A stretch of DNA of 64,000 nt from Edaphobacter modestus. Lineage in GTDB: Bacteria; Acidobacteriota; Terriglobia; Terriglobales; Acidobacteriaceae. The notes beneath the pieces were generated by a model that was not told the origin of the DNA, made no database searches, and saw only the letters and a program-made list of their open reading frames with translations. The stretch's first letter is position 1, and the number at the start of each line of letters is the position of its first letter. Below are positions 33,400 through 42,260 of the stretch, piece after piece. The stretch lies in contig NZ_SHKW01000001.1 in NCBI RefSeq assembly GCF_004217555.1, positions 2,604,001-2,668,000 on the forward strand, in the 5' to 3' direction. Made by a program: the position numbers and the translations under genes.

Positions 33400-34707
33400 T
33401 TGACTGGCCAGCAGACTCTTATAGCCCGCGGCGCTCTCGCCATCCTTGCAGGTGCGGTCTCCATCCCCCTGTCTTCCAGCACCTACCTGCGCCGCCTCCC
33501 CAGCCTGCGCTTTGACCGCCTCGCCGCCGCGGCGTTTCTGATCACTCGTCTCGGCCTCTTTGCGGCCATCTTCTTTATCCTCCGCCTCGCTCCCCGCGGC
33601 GATGTTCCCGCCTACTACTGGCCCGAGGCGCTCTCCGTCCTCCGTGGCCAGCTGCCATATCGCGACTTCCTCAGCAGCTATGCGCCGCTTCACCCCTATC
33701 TGGACGCTATCGCCGTCCGCATCTGGCATACGCCCCTCGCCATCATTCTTCTCGCAATCCTCGTCGAGGCGGCTCTGCTTCCTCTCTGGCTGCGCTTCGG
33801 CCGCACCCTGCTCTCGGAGACCGAGCTTCGCACCGCGACCCTTCTCTATCTCTCCAATGCCATCAGCCTGCAGTTTGTAGCGGTCGACGGTCAGGACACG
33901 GTCATCATCGCCGTCTTCTTCGCTCTGTCCCTGCTCCTGCTCGTTCGACGGAGAGAACTGCTCTCGGAAGTCTCGGTTGGGACCGCCATTGCAGCCGTCA
34001 AGTTCCTTCCCCTCGTCTACGTCCCCGTCTTCTTCGTGACGCTTGTCAGGCGCTGGCGCTGGATGGCAGGCTTCGCCATTCCCGTTCTCCTCGTCTACGG
34101 AACCTCCGTCGCCATGCATCTGCCCATCCTGGTCCCCCTCCAGCACGAAGGGAACATCAAGGAGGCGAGCAATCTTCCCTACTTGGTCGAAACCCTTCTG
34201 GGCATCTCCCTCCCCTCACGCCTCTGGGACCTCTTCCTTCTCGTCGCTCTGGCCGCCCTCTTTCTCCTGATAGGCCAGGCCGCGCGCGCAGCCAGTCATA
34301 CCTCCCGCCTCCGCGTGGTCACCTTCGCCTTCGCCGCCGTCACACTCGCGCTCCTGCTCTTCTCCAAGAAGTCCTGGCCTCCGTACCTGATGCTTGCCCT
34401 CTTCCCCATCTGTCTTCTCCTCACCTCGGCCTCGAAGCTTCAACTCTCAGCATTCGCAGGGTTTAGCGTCGTAGGCGTGATCGAGCACAGCTATTGGTCC
34501 ACGCTCCTTCGCCAGGTGCCGGCCCAGGAACTGCACCGCGATCTCCTCTCCGGCAAGCCCATCTACCTCCTCTTTCTTACCCTCGATCTCCTCCTCCTGG
34601 CCGGTTACTCCTGGCTGCTCTCCCTCTCCTTGCAGCGCATCCGGTCGGCCCCGCACTCTCTCCCGGTCGACGAAGCCGGCGTCCGACCCGCCCAGGTAAC
34701 CTCGTGA
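33400..34707 (+). CDS. Polytopic GT-C-type glycosyltransferase-like membrane protein
   Basis: A 435-aa integral membrane protein with about ten hydrophobic helices. The first loop has PAYYWPEALSVLRGQLPYRDFLSSYAPL, a pattern seen in DUF2029 / mannosyltransferase-type GT-C enzymes that use polyprenyl-phosphate sugars. The start is TTG 33400, with GGAGG upstream. Substrate unknown. It stands alone between acpS and the ribosomal protein genes, although both neighbours are on the same strand. Confidence 0.65.
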   Translation: MTGQQTLIARGALAILAGAVSIPLSSSTYLRRLPSLRFDRLAAAAFLITRLGLFAAIFFILRLAPRGDVPAYYWPEALSVLRGQLPYRDFLSSYAPLHPYLDAIAVRIWHTPLAIILLAILVEAALLPLWLRFGRTLLSETELRTATLLYLSNAISLQFVAVDGQDTVIIAVFFALSLLLLVRRRELLSEVSVGTAIAAVKFLPLVYVPVFFVTLVRRWRWMAGFAIPVLLVYGTSVAMHLPILVPLQHEGNIKEASNLPYLVETLLGISLPSRLWDLFLLVALAALFLLIGQAARAASHTSRLRVVTFAFAAVTLALLLFSKKSWPPYLMLALFPICLLLTSASKLQLSAFAGFSVVGVIEHSYWSTLLRQVPAQELHRDLLSGKPIYLLFLTLDLLLLAGYSWLLSLSLQRIRSAPHSLPVDEAGVRPAQVTS

Positions 34708-34784
34708 AGACTCCGGGAGGGATCTTTCCTCTCCTCCTCTCATGAATTTCGCTCTCAGGGATGGCATCTTCGCCCGAAACTTCG

Positions 34785-34813
34785 TTGACTCCCTCCCAAA
34801 CCTCAGATATCCT
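34785..34813 (+). promoter_or_regulatory. Sigma70 promoter of rplM-rpsI
   Basis: TTGACT (34785-34790), a 17-base spacer and TATCCT (34808-34813). It lies about 300 bases before rplM, leaving a long leader (about 34820-35114) that holds no gene I can support. Ribosomal-protein leaders of this size often carry autoregulatory structures, but I cannot identify one here. Confidence 0.55.
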
Positions 34814-35114
34814 GAAAACTCGCGCAGTCTCGCACCTGCACGTCTGAGTGCATTTATGCCCGGATCGCAGTGAGACATCGTGGTGGATCCACCGGGGCAG
34901 AAAGCAATTGGCCCCCAAAGCACCCACACCTCAGGCCCCCGAACCAGGCCCTGTGCGCAATCCAGGCGATTGGGTTGTCACGCCCAGACGTCTGGGAGGT
35001 ATACAGGTTCGTCACAGAACTTCGTTTCACCATGCTGTACCTATCCGTTCCATCATTCTTCCTCAGCATCACGCCGACCATGGAAGACGGCAGAACCAGG
35101 GAGTACTTAAGACG

Positions 35115-35549
35115 ATGTCCACCAGGATTCCGAGCGCGAAAGAGATTCAGCGCAAGTGGTTTGTCCTCGACGCCAGCGGCAAGACGCTTGGCCGCCTCGC
35201 GACCCAGGCAGCCAATGTGCTGTCCGGCAAGCTCAACCCGATCTACACGCCCTATATCGATACCGGCGACCATGTCGTGATCATCAACGCCGAAAAGATC
35301 GTCCTCACGGGCCTCAAGGCTGACCAGAAGCTCTATCGCCGCTACACCGGCTTCCCCGGTGGTCTCCGCGAAGAGTCCTTCATCAAGCTGCTGGAGCGCC
35401 GTCCCGAAGCGATCGTCGAGCAGGCCGTCAAGGGCATGCTTCCCAAGTCGAAGATGGGCCGCCAGATGGCCACCAAGCTGAAGGTCTACAAGGGCGACAA
35501 GCACCCGCACCAGGCCCAGCAGCCTCAGCCGCTCGAAGCGACCGCCTAA
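35115..35549 (+). CDS. rplM: Large-subunit ribosomal protein L13
   Basis: A 144-aa L13 with the conserved [56 protein letters not shown] and [13 protein letters not shown] segments. ATG 35115 ([15 protein letters not shown]) is chosen; the frame is open upstream but that part has no L13 similarity. GGGAG lies 12 bases upstream. rpsI follows after 67 bases in the usual L13-S9 operon. Confidence 0.95.
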   Translation: MSTRIPSAKEIQRKWFVLDASGKTLGRLATQAANVLSGKLNPIYTPYIDTGDHVVIINAEKIVLTGLKADQKLYRRYTGFPGGLREESFIKLLERRPEAIVEQAVKGMLPKSKMGRQMATKLKVYKGDKHPHQAQQPQPLEATA

Positions 35550-35616
35550 GTTTCGCGGATCGCATTATCCAGTTTGATGGGCTTCGGCCCCGTTTCAAGA
35601 AGGTTCAAGGAGCATC

Positions 35617-36012
35617 ATGGCAGATCTCGTCCAGTACTATGGCACCGGCCGCCGCAAGAGCTCGATCGCGCGCGTCTTCCTGCGCCCGGGCAGCGGAAAA
35701 TTCACCGTCAACAAGAAGGACGTTGACGTCTACTTCGTCACAGCGCAGCAGCGCGTTGCCGCCAGGCGTTCGCTCGGCATTCCCGACATCGGGGAGACCT
35801 TCGACGTCATCACCACCGTTCGCGGTGGCGGCGTCATGGGTCAGGCTGACGCGGTCAAGCTTGGTATCGCCCGCGCGCTGATGGTGTTCAACCCTGAGCT
35901 CCGCAAGGCGCTCAAGAGCGAAGGCCTCGTCACCCGTGACTCGCGCGCCAAAGAGCGCAAGAAGTACGGTCAGAAGGGCGCTCGCGCACGCTTCCAGTTC
36001 TCGAAGCGATAA
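35617..36012 (+). CDS. rpsI: Small-subunit ribosomal protein S9
   Basis: A 131-aa S9 with [21 protein letters not shown] at the N-terminus and the basic tail [16 protein letters not shown] that reaches the P-site tRNA. The conserved [19 protein letters not shown] segment is intact. AAGGAG precedes the ATG. Second gene of the L13-S9 operon, followed by a hairpin terminator. Confidence 0.95.
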   Translation: MADLVQYYGTGRRKSSIARVFLRPGSGKFTVNKKDVDVYFVTAQQRVAARRSLGIPDIGETFDVITTVRGGGVMGQADAVKLGIARALMVFNPELRKALKSEGLVTRDSRAKERKKYGQKGARARFQFSKR

Positions 36013-36021
36013 AAAAGCTCC

Positions 36022-36048
36022 ACAGCAAAGTCTTTTGCTGTTGCTTTT
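36022..36048 (+). terminator. Rho-independent terminator after rpsI
   Basis: ACAGCAAA (36022-36029), loop GTCT, TTTGCTGT (36034-36041), then TGCTTTT. An 8-bp stem followed by a short T-rich tail 9 bases after the rpsI stop. Confidence 0.65.
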
Positions 36049-36070
36049 CGCATTGAGAACCTCAGTCTTG

Positions 36071-36136
36071 GCAGGAGCCTGATCCAACCGATCCGGCTCC
36101 TGCACGCATCACCCGCGGGAGGTACGTTACCCGCGG
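36071..36136 (+). promoter_or_regulatory. Two hairpins in the rpsB leader
   Basis: Hairpin one has GCAGGAGCC (36071-36079) pairing with GGCTCCTGC (36095-36103), extended internally by GAT/ATC. Hairpin two has CCGCGGG (36113-36119) pairing with CCCGCGG (36130-36136). Both lie in the 210-base gap before rpsB. They may form an S2-responsive leader of the kind found before rpsB-tsf in other bacteria. That role is inferred from position. Confidence 0.4.
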
Positions 36137-36222
36137 CAAGGAGTCCAATCTCCCCTGCGGGGGATAAATCCAGGTCCCGGATGTTCGCACTCCGACAAGG
36201 GCCTTCACCAAGGAGATTCAAT

Positions 36223-37140
36223 TTGGCTACCATCACAATGAAAGAACTGCTCGAAGCTGGAGTCCACTTCGGGCATCAGACCAAGCGCTGGAACCCGAAG
36301 ATGAAGGAATACATCTTCGGCGAGCGCAACGGAATCTACATCATCGACCTTCAGAAGACCCTCAAGATGTTCAAAGAGGCGTCGAAGTTCGTTACCGATC
36401 TCACCGCCGCCGGCAAGCTCGTTCTCTTCGTCGGGACCAAGCGCCAGGCACAGGACGCCGTGGCCGAAGAGGCCAACCGCGCCGGCATGCCCTACATCAA
36501 CTCACGCTGGCTCGGCGGTCTGCTCACCAACTGGGTCACCGTGCAGAAGTCGGTCAAGCGCCTGCAGGAGCTCGACGACATGTCGACCGATGGCCGCTAC
36601 GAGCTGCTCACCAAGAAGGAAGTCATCAAGCTCGAGCGTGAGCGCAAGCACCTCTCCACCAACCTTTCCGGCATCAAGAACATGAAGCGGCTTCCCGACG
36701 CGCTCTTCATCATCGATTCCAACAACGAAGCCATCGCTGTCTCCGAGGCCCGCAAGCTCGGCATCCCCGTCGTCGCCGTCGTCGACACCAACTGCGATCC
36801 CACCGTGGTCGACTACGTCATCCCCGGCAACGACGACGCCCTGCGCGCCATCCGCCTCTTCACCACCAAGATCGCCGACTCCGCTTACGAGGGAACCCAG
36901 ATGGTCTCCGAGCGAGCCTTCTCCGAGGAGGTCGCCGATGTCCAGCAGGCCGAGATCGCTCCCGAATTCGTCGGCGAAGAAGGCGAGCTGAACGAGGTTC
37001 AGGCCTCCATCACCGCCGCCGACGCCGATGAGGACGACAACGTTGACCTCGCCGCCGTCCTCGGTGGCAACATCCGCAAGGCGCCCGCCGCAGCCTCTGT
37101 CGATGAGCCCGAAACGGCCATCGCCGAGACCGGAGCCTAA
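36223..37140 (+). CDS. rpsB: Small-subunit ribosomal protein S2
   Basis: A 305-aa S2 with [48 protein letters not shown] and [12 protein letters not shown]. The start is TTG 36223 (reading [13 protein letters not shown]), supported by AAGGAG 7 bases upstream; ATG 36238 is an alternative. The C-terminal 60 residues are an acidic, Ala-rich extension ([20 protein letters not shown]) beyond the usual S2 core. Followed by tsf, as in most bacteria. Confidence 0.95.
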   Translation: MATITMKELLEAGVHFGHQTKRWNPKMKEYIFGERNGIYIIDLQKTLKMFKEASKFVTDLTAAGKLVLFVGTKRQAQDAVAEEANRAGMPYINSRWLGGLLTNWVTVQKSVKRLQELDDMSTDGRYELLTKKEVIKLERERKHLSTNLSGIKNMKRLPDALFIIDSNNEAIAVSEARKLGIPVVAVVDTNCDPTVVDYVIPGNDDALRAIRLFTTKIADSAYEGTQMVSERAFSEEVADVQQAEIAPEFVGEEGELNEVQASITAADADEDDNVDLAAVLGGNIRKAPAAASVDEPETAIAETGA

Positions 37141-37201
37141 GCCCCGCCGGTTTCCGGGCACAGCATTTTGCAGTGCCGTAACCGCCGTCTGGTTTCATCA
37201 G

Positions 37202-37233
37202 GGGGGCGCGGGTCTTCAGCCCGCGCCCCCTTT
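37202..37233 (+). terminator. Hairpin between rpsB and tsf
   Basis: GGGGGCGCGGG (37202-37212) and CCCGCGCCCCC (37220-37230) form a perfect 11-bp stem with a 7-base loop, followed by TTT. The strong stem but short T-run suggests partial termination that lowers tsf relative to rpsB. Confidence 0.6.
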
Positions 37234-37270
37234 GCCTGAATCATGCTCTACACCAAGAAGGGAATTAGCA

Positions 37271-37933
37271 ATGTCTGAGACTGCCGTAAAGATCGACGCA
37301 AAACTGGTCAAGGAACTCCGCGAAAAGTCCTCCGCCCCCATGGGCGATTGCCTGAAGGCGCTGCAGGAGGCCAAGGGCGACATGGAGGAGGCCTTCGTCG
37401 TCCTCCGCAAGCGTGGCATGGCATCGGCCGCCAAGAAGGCCTCGCGCACCACCAATGAGGGCTCCGTTGGAACCTACATCCACGCCGGTGGAAAGATCGG
37501 CGTCCTCGTCGAGCTCAACTGCGAGTCCGACTTCGTCGCCCGCACCCCTGACTTCCAGGAGCTGCTCCGCGACATCGCCATGCACATCGCCGCCGCCGAC
37601 CCGCGTTACGTTCGCCGCGAGGACGTCACCCCCGAAGACATCGAGCGCGAAAAGGAGATCTACCGCGCCCAGGCTGCCGCCACCGGCAAGCCGGCCAACA
37701 TCATCGAGAAGATGCTCGAAGGCAAGATGAGCAAATTCTACGAGGAGGTCTGCCTGCTCGACCAGCCCTTCATCAAGGAACAGTCGCAGACGATCTCGCA
37801 GATCATCGCAACCCGCGTCGGCAAGCTCGGCGAAAACATCAGCGTTCGCCGCTTTGCGCGCTTCAAGGTAGGCGATCCCAACTGGACCGTCGCCACCACC
37901 GCCCAGACCTCCACGGAAGAAGCCTCGGCGTAA
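37271..37933 (+). CDS. tsf: Translation elongation factor Ts
   Basis: A 220-aa guanine-nucleotide exchange factor for EF-Tu. The N-terminal UBA-like domain has KELREKSSAPMGDCLKALQEAKGD. The core motif is ELNCESDFVARTPDFQELLRDIAMHIAA, and the C-terminal part has LLDQPFIKEQSQTISQII. It is shorter than E. coli EF-Ts (283 aa), as in many non-proteobacteria. ATG 37271 follows GAAGGGA. The upstream frame continuation shows no similarity and is excluded. Confidence 0.95.
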   Translation: MSETAVKIDAKLVKELREKSSAPMGDCLKALQEAKGDMEEAFVVLRKRGMASAAKKASRTTNEGSVGTYIHAGGKIGVLVELNCESDFVARTPDFQELLRDIAMHIAAADPRYVRREDVTPEDIEREKEIYRAQAAATGKPANIIEKMLEGKMSKFYEEVCLLDQPFIKEQSQTISQIIATRVGKLGENISVRRFARFKVGDPNWTVATTAQTSTEEASA

Positions 37934-37956
37934 CGCAACCTCTCGCATCGAGAAAC

Positions 37957-37988
37957 GAGCCCGGACAACCGTCCGGGCTCTTCTTTTT
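37957..37988 (+). terminator. Strong terminator after tsf
   Basis: GAGCCCGGAC (37957-37966) pairs with GTCCGGGCTC (37971-37980), followed by TTCTTTTTTT. A textbook rho-independent terminator that ends the rpsB-tsf unit. Confidence 0.9.
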
Positions 37989-38037
37989 TTGAAGTCCTCA
38001 GTATTACTTCCGTTTGTCCTGTGCGAACATTCTCACC

Positions 38038-38964
38038 ATGTTCGCTCCCGTCCACACGGCTCTGCTGCTTCTGACGTGGACGCTGCTCACCTCGGCTCTC
38101 GCCGCTGCCGCGCAGGATCTCGAACCTCGCGCTTACTCCGCGTCGCCTGTCGGCACAAACTTCATTGGAATCGGATTCGGCCGGTCGAGTGGAGAGGTCG
38201 CCTTCGATCCCACTCTCCCGATTACCAATGCAAATGCCACCCTCTACTCGCCCGCGCTGGGAGTAGGGCGTACCTTCGGTGTCCTCGGGAAACAGGCTCT
38301 CTTCACCAGCACACTCCCCTACGCCTGGGGCAACATCTCCGGCGATGTCGGAGACCAGCAAGGCCGCATCTCGCGCTCCGGCCTCGCCGATGTGAAGACT
38401 CGCCTGTCCATCAATCTTCGCGGCAGTCCCGCGATGACCCCAGCTGAATTCGCCCGCCGCCCGCATCGACGGCTGATCCTCGGCACCAGTCTCACCATGA
38501 CATCTCCCTCAGGACAGTACGACAACACCAAGCTCATCAACCTCGGAACCAATCGCTGGTCTTTCAAGCCCGAAGTCGGAATCTCTTACCCCCTCAAAAA
38601 ACTGGACCTCGATCTCTACGCCGGTATCTGGTTCTTTACCCCCAACAAGAGCTTCTATACCGGACACTCCAGCCGCTCGCAGGACTCTCTCACGGCGATT
38701 CAGGCGCACGCCAGCTACACCTTCCGGCGCAGCCTCTGGGCAGCGATCGACGCTACCTGGTACGGTGGCGGCGCCTCAGTCGTCAACGACGGAGTTCCCT
38801 CCGAAAGGCAGGCCAACACTCGCCTCGGCGCAACACTCGCCCTGCCCATTACCAGGAGACAATCCTTCAAACTTTCCTACAGCTCGGGAGTGACCGGCAA
38901 CATCGGTTCGAAGTTCAACACCATCGCCGGTGGCTGGCAGTACGTCTGGTTCGGTCGCCCCTGA
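38038..38964 (+). CDS. Outer-membrane beta-barrel protein (PF13557-like)
   Basis: A 308-aa exported protein. It has a signal peptide (MFAPVHTALLLLTWTLLTSALAAAAQ), then alternating strands ending in a terminal aromatic strand (GGWQYVWFGRP). NFIGIGFGRSSGEV near the N-terminus and VKTRLSINLRG match the 'MetA-pathway of phenol degradation' barrel family. The name is historical and no link to phenol is implied. ATG 38038 is chosen to give the signal peptide; a TTG 24 bases earlier is possible. No operon partner is seen. Confidence 0.75.
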   Translation: MFAPVHTALLLLTWTLLTSALAAAAQDLEPRAYSASPVGTNFIGIGFGRSSGEVAFDPTLPITNANATLYSPALGVGRTFGVLGKQALFTSTLPYAWGNISGDVGDQQGRISRSGLADVKTRLSINLRGSPAMTPAEFARRPHRRLILGTSLTMTSPSGQYDNTKLINLGTNRWSFKPEVGISYPLKKLDLDLYAGIWFFTPNKSFYTGHSSRSQDSLTAIQAHASYTFRRSLWAAIDATWYGGGASVVNDGVPSERQANTRLGATLALPITRRQSFKLSYSSGVTGNIGSKFNTIAGGWQYVWFGRP

Positions 38965-38985
38965 TTCCGTCGTTGAATTTGATCT

Positions 38986-39696
38986 ATGCTTCTCCGGACT
39001 ATCGTCCGTACCCGCGATAAGATCAAAGCCGCTGGCGAAATTGACATGGCCCGAGGTCTCTGCGTGATCTGCGGCAAATCGAGGCGCTCAGTACGATTTC
39101 TCAAGGCGCGTTATTACGCAGCCTGCATCCTGCTCACAACTGGAATCGCACTCCCTGGGCAAGCCGGAACTGCCTCTAGGCCCGTCGTCACTGTTCTTCG
39201 TGAATCAGTCATGGATATAACAAAAAATGGGACGACAAGGAGCGCCTGCATCATGGTTTGGGACGACAGGCAATTCCATATGGAATTCCGGAGTCAAACT
39301 CTCCCTGCTCTACAAGCCACTCTCCACATCTACGAATCGACACTTACTTCGCTTCAGTTTCAAAAACTCCTGAACGCATTAAACGCAGACTCAGTCGCGC
39401 ATCTGCCCATCTTTCCTGAACCTCAGTATCCATTTGGAATTCCGCAGGCCTTCTTTTTCACTGCACAACGATCATCAGATTCGAAGGATGTGGTTGGCTA
39501 TCTTGCATGGGACAAACAATCCGAAATATCAGGACTGCCGCCTACCTCCACTCCAGACACGATCAAGCAAAAATGGCTGGATTCGGCTGTTGCTTTGCAA
39601 CCGATCACGATATGGTTGCACGAGATTATGGGAATGAACTGGCAGGAGGTTCCTCCAACCCGATCCAGTCTCTGCGGAGTATATCCAACCGAGTGA
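38986..39696 (+). CDS. Secreted or anchored hypothetical protein
   Basis: A protein of up to 236 aa (ATG 38986; ATG 39046 gives 216 aa and neither has a clear ribosome site). A hydrophobic segment (YYAACILLTTGIALPGQAG) about 45 residues in is probably a signal or anchor. The remainder has no recognised domain. Motifs such as VTVLRESVMDITKNG and IMVWDDRQFHMEFRSQ look like a strand-rich domain. Base composition is less GC-rich than its neighbours, a possible sign of transfer. It lies just before ccmC. Confidence 0.6.
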   Translation: MLLRTIVRTRDKIKAAGEIDMARGLCVICGKSRRSVRFLKARYYAACILLTTGIALPGQAGTASRPVVTVLRESVMDITKNGTTRSACIMVWDDRQFHMEFRSQTLPALQATLHIYESTLTSLQFQKLLNALNADSVAHLPIFPEPQYPFGIPQAFFFTAQRSSDSKDVVGYLAWDKQSEISGLPPTSTPDTIKQKWLDSAVALQPITIWLHEIMGMNWQEVPPTRSSLCGVYPTE

Positions 39697-39808
39697 TCGA
39701 AAAACAGAACTCTCGCTCTTGCACTTCCAAACCATTGCAACATCCCACTCACAACCACTTCCTCGTCCGGCTCACCGGATCTTTCCCTTTTCGGCGCGAG
39801 CAAATACT

Positions 39809-40591
39809 ATGGCGAAACAGTATCTCGCTGAAATTCGAAGGGAAAACTCTCGCATGAAGAAGATGGGGAAAGTGTTTCTCGGGCTGTGGTCGGTTCTTAC
39901 CGTCTCTCTTCTTGGATACGGTCTGTTTCTGGCGCTTCGTGGCTCACCCCCCGACGCCGAGCAAGGCAATATGATTCGGGCGTTCTACTATCACTTTCCC
40001 AACTGGATTGGCGCCGCCATATTCCTTCCTCTCAATCTCCTCGCTTCCATCGCGTATCTTGCGTTTCGAAACAAGAACACCCTGGCGGCGACAAAAGCCG
40101 ATGCTATGGCATTAGCCACAGCGGAGATGGGCGTTCTCTATTGCATTCTCGGCATGGTGACCGGCTCCCTGTGGGGCCGCGAGGAGTGGGGCATCTGGTG
40201 GACCTGGGATGCGCGACTGACTACGACGCTGATGCTGGCGCTCATCTATGTCGCTTACCTCATGACGCGGCATCTGACCTCCGGAAGCTCACGCGCCACC
40301 ATCTGCGCTGTCCTTGCGATCTTCGGCTTCGTGGATATGCCGATCGTCTACATGTCCACACAGTGGTGGCGAACCCAGCATCCTGCGCCTGTCTTCGGCG
40401 GCGCCGAAGGATCAGGTGTTGCTCCAAGCATGCTGAAACCAACTTTATGGAACGTAGCTGGATGGGTCGCCTGGGGAATCCTGATCGTCGGCATCCGTTA
40501 CATGGCCGAGCTTCGCTCGCAGCTCCAGGAGCAGGAAGAGACATTGCGGGTCACGGATAGTTCAACCGCACAGGAGAGCATCCATGTTTAG
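39809..40591 (+). CDS. ccmC: Haem-handling cytochrome c biogenesis protein CcmC
   Basis: A 260-aa inner-membrane protein with six hydrophobic helices and the tryptophan-rich WGIWWTWDARLTT motif that binds haem in CcmC/CcsA-type proteins. Flanking histidines are present (YYHFPNW before the motif, WWRTQHP after it). I start it at ATG 39809 (MAKQYLAEIRREN); ATG 39854 is possible. The frame upstream is not similar to the family. The other ccm genes (A, B, E, F) are not in the window. A ccmD-like ORF overlaps its end. Confidence 0.85.
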   Translation: MAKQYLAEIRRENSRMKKMGKVFLGLWSVLTVSLLGYGLFLALRGSPPDAEQGNMIRAFYYHFPNWIGAAIFLPLNLLASIAYLAFRNKNTLAATKADAMALATAEMGVLYCILGMVTGSLWGREEWGIWWTWDARLTTTLMLALIYVAYLMTRHLTSGSSRATICAVLAIFGFVDMPIVYMSTQWWRTQHPAPVFGGAEGSGVAPSMLKPTLWNVAGWVAWGILIVGIRYMAELRSQLQEQEETLRVTDSSTAQESIHV

Positions 40592-40739
40592 CTCACTCAT
40601 CCCTTACGATCCGTCGATCGATACCTCGCTGGGACACCGCAATCTTGTTCTCATCTACTGTGTCGTCTGGTTGATCCAACTCGCTTATGGCACATACGCC
40701 ATTCGTCAATGGGTAGCCACCAGAAAGGGTAGACGCTAG
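40584..40739 (+). CDS. CcmD-like small membrane protein
   Basis: A 51-aa ORF starting MFSSLIPYDPSIDTSLG, followed by one hydrophobic helix (NLVLIYCVVWLIQLAYGTYAI) and a basic tail (RQWVATRKGRR). It overlaps the end of ccmC by 8 bases. Size, single helix, positively charged C-terminus and position all match CcmD, which stabilises CcmC with CcmE. It is too short for standard gene calling, so it is easily missed. Confidence 0.7.
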   Translation: MFSSLIPYDPSIDTSLGHRNLVLIYCVVWLIQLAYGTYAIRQWVATRKGRR

Positions 40740-41275
40740 CCGTCCTGCGCGCGCTGGAAATCATTGAGCAGCTCCAGATCGGCGGTCCCAACTGGACCGT
40801 CGCGGCACATCCGCGCATATGCCGCTTCAACCTGCTGTGACACCCGAGCTGATCCCTGCTCCGGCTGCTTCCATAATCCAAACCCACGCTCCCAAAAGAC
40901 ATCCTTGTGCAAATGACTGCCATGGAGATACTTGGCCCGGCTTATGTATAAGTTCGCCCGACATATACATATTTGGATGCATGCCCTCTAGCACAATGGG
41001 AATTCTTCCGTGCATTCGCCGTGGGGCCCCGCAGCAGCAGGACCACGAACTTTCGGATCGAGCTGCGAGCCTGTCAAAGTGACGACGCAATGACGGCATC
41101 TAGTCATCGTCACGTCGTCGCTCAACGCTTATGTGACAGTCGCAAATCCTGCTTGTTTTAGCTAACTTATTTATCCTCAGCCGCTAACCGTTTTCGCATT
41201 GAAGCGCCGCGCCTTGGCGGGCAAATTGCTTTACACAGGGTGGGCAGCAACAACGATCGGAGGCCCGCCGTGGCG
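40740..41275 (+). other. Intergenic region without a supported gene
   Basis: No frame reads like a protein. One oddity is at about 40784-40807, where a 24-base segment differs at one position from the end of tsf (reading GDPNWTVA there). An AT-richer patch follows at about 40940-40980. Promoters for the next gene are not evident. Confidence 0.45.
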
Positions 41276-41716
41276 ATGTTCCAGTTGGACTATCTATCCT
41301 GTCTTCTCACCGTCGTCGCGACGATCCTGGTCGGAAAAAAGATGTGGACCGGTCTTGTTGTTTCGTGCGTCAACAGTCTCATCGTCTGTGTGATCGGGAT
41401 GCACACGGCGCAGTATGGCTTTATCCCTGCGAATGTGTTTTGCATCTGTATAAACGCATACAACCTTCGGGCATGGTCCAAGATGCAGGAAGATCCATCC
41501 GAATCGACGACGGACGCAAGCAGCGAGCTGGTTGCCGCCTGCAGACAAATGAGCACCGCTAAAAGGGGAGCCACGCGACGCTTGATAAATTCTTTCAGAA
41601 TCCGCAGCGAAGCAAGGCTCGGGAATTCGATCTCGTCTCTCGCTGTCAAAGGCGTATCTCCCTTCGCACCAGCGCCCCTTCGCACCGACACAAGTGTCGG
41701 CGTGACCCAGCCTTGA
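41276..41716 (+). CDS. Small PnuC-like membrane protein
   Basis: A 146-aa protein (ATG 41276, MFQLDYLSCLLTVVATILVG). The first 80 residues hold three short hydrophobic helices with VGKKMWTGLVVSCVNSLIVC and GFIPANVFCICINAYNLRAW. This pattern resembles the transport domain of PnuC/nicotinamide-transporter-like proteins and SWEET-like half transporters. The C-terminal 65 residues are polar and look unstructured. Substrate unknown. Confidence 0.55.
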   Translation: MFQLDYLSCLLTVVATILVGKKMWTGLVVSCVNSLIVCVIGMHTAQYGFIPANVFCICINAYNLRAWSKMQEDPSESTTDASSELVAACRQMSTAKRGATRRLINSFRIRSEARLGNSISSLAVKGVSPFAPAPLRTDTSVGVTQP

Positions 41717-42260
41717 CGCAGTTTTATCGCCGTAGGGTGGGAAGTCCACAATCTCAACGGTTCCCGTCCCGGTTTCCCAGCCATCAGAATTATCTCCGCA
41801 TCGCCCACCACTTCACCCGGAAATGAAAACGCAATGATTCGCGCCTTCCACACTTGCCGCGATCAAGCGGTTGAAGGTTGTGGGGTATGCGCAGATCGTG
41901 ATCTGATTTTGCTGTCAAGCGGTGGACCACGAAAACAACTCATTACAAAGGAGATCCATTTGCCGATTAGTTTCCTCGGACCTTCTACAATGGATCTAGT
42001 GCAGTTGAAAGATGTGGGGAGATAGGAAACCCTGCGAAGCAGGATAAGACTATAACCCTTTTGGATACAATATTTTAGGGTTTAAATCCTTTGTTTTCAA
42101 TATTTTAAGTCGAACATCCTCCTCTATCTCGATAAGAATCAATATTTTACAGAAAAGAGGGGGAGGGGTAGTCCCCGGCGAGCGCAGACACTGTGTCGTC
42201 TCCGGCCGTCAGTACAGAACCGCCAAATACCTGTCACACCATGCGATACTTGAACCTGAC
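41717..42260 (+). other. Intergenic region upstream of pyrH
   Basis: About 540 bases without a supported gene. A frame at 41834-42025 is weak. The second half (42040-42150) is strikingly AT-rich compared with its surroundings and carries three short direct repeats listed separately. Confidence 0.5.
42068..42149. repeat. Three CAATATTTTA direct repeats
   Basis: Identical decamers at 42068-42077, 42098-42107 and 42140-42149, spaced 30 and 42 bases apart, in an AT-rich island 110-190 bases before pyrH. They could be binding sites for a nucleoid or regulatory protein. The role is inferred only from repetition and position. Confidence 0.6.

Noticed and set aside
34848..35114. 89-codon N-terminal extension of L13
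   Set aside because: It has no L13 similarity and lies in the leader. ATG 35115 gives the exact family length.
37202..37233. tRNA gene between rpsB and tsf
   Set aside because: It is a simple 11-bp hairpin with a 7-base loop and no cloverleaf arms.
37028..37270. N-terminal extension of EF-Ts overlapping rpsB
   Set aside because: EF-Ts begins at the family-typical position 37271 after GAAGGGA. The extension crosses the intergenic hairpin.
41290..41853. Minus-strand 187-codon frame opposite the PnuC-like gene
   Set aside because: The plus strand encodes recognisable membrane helices in the family order. The minus product is unremarkable and lacks a ribosome site.
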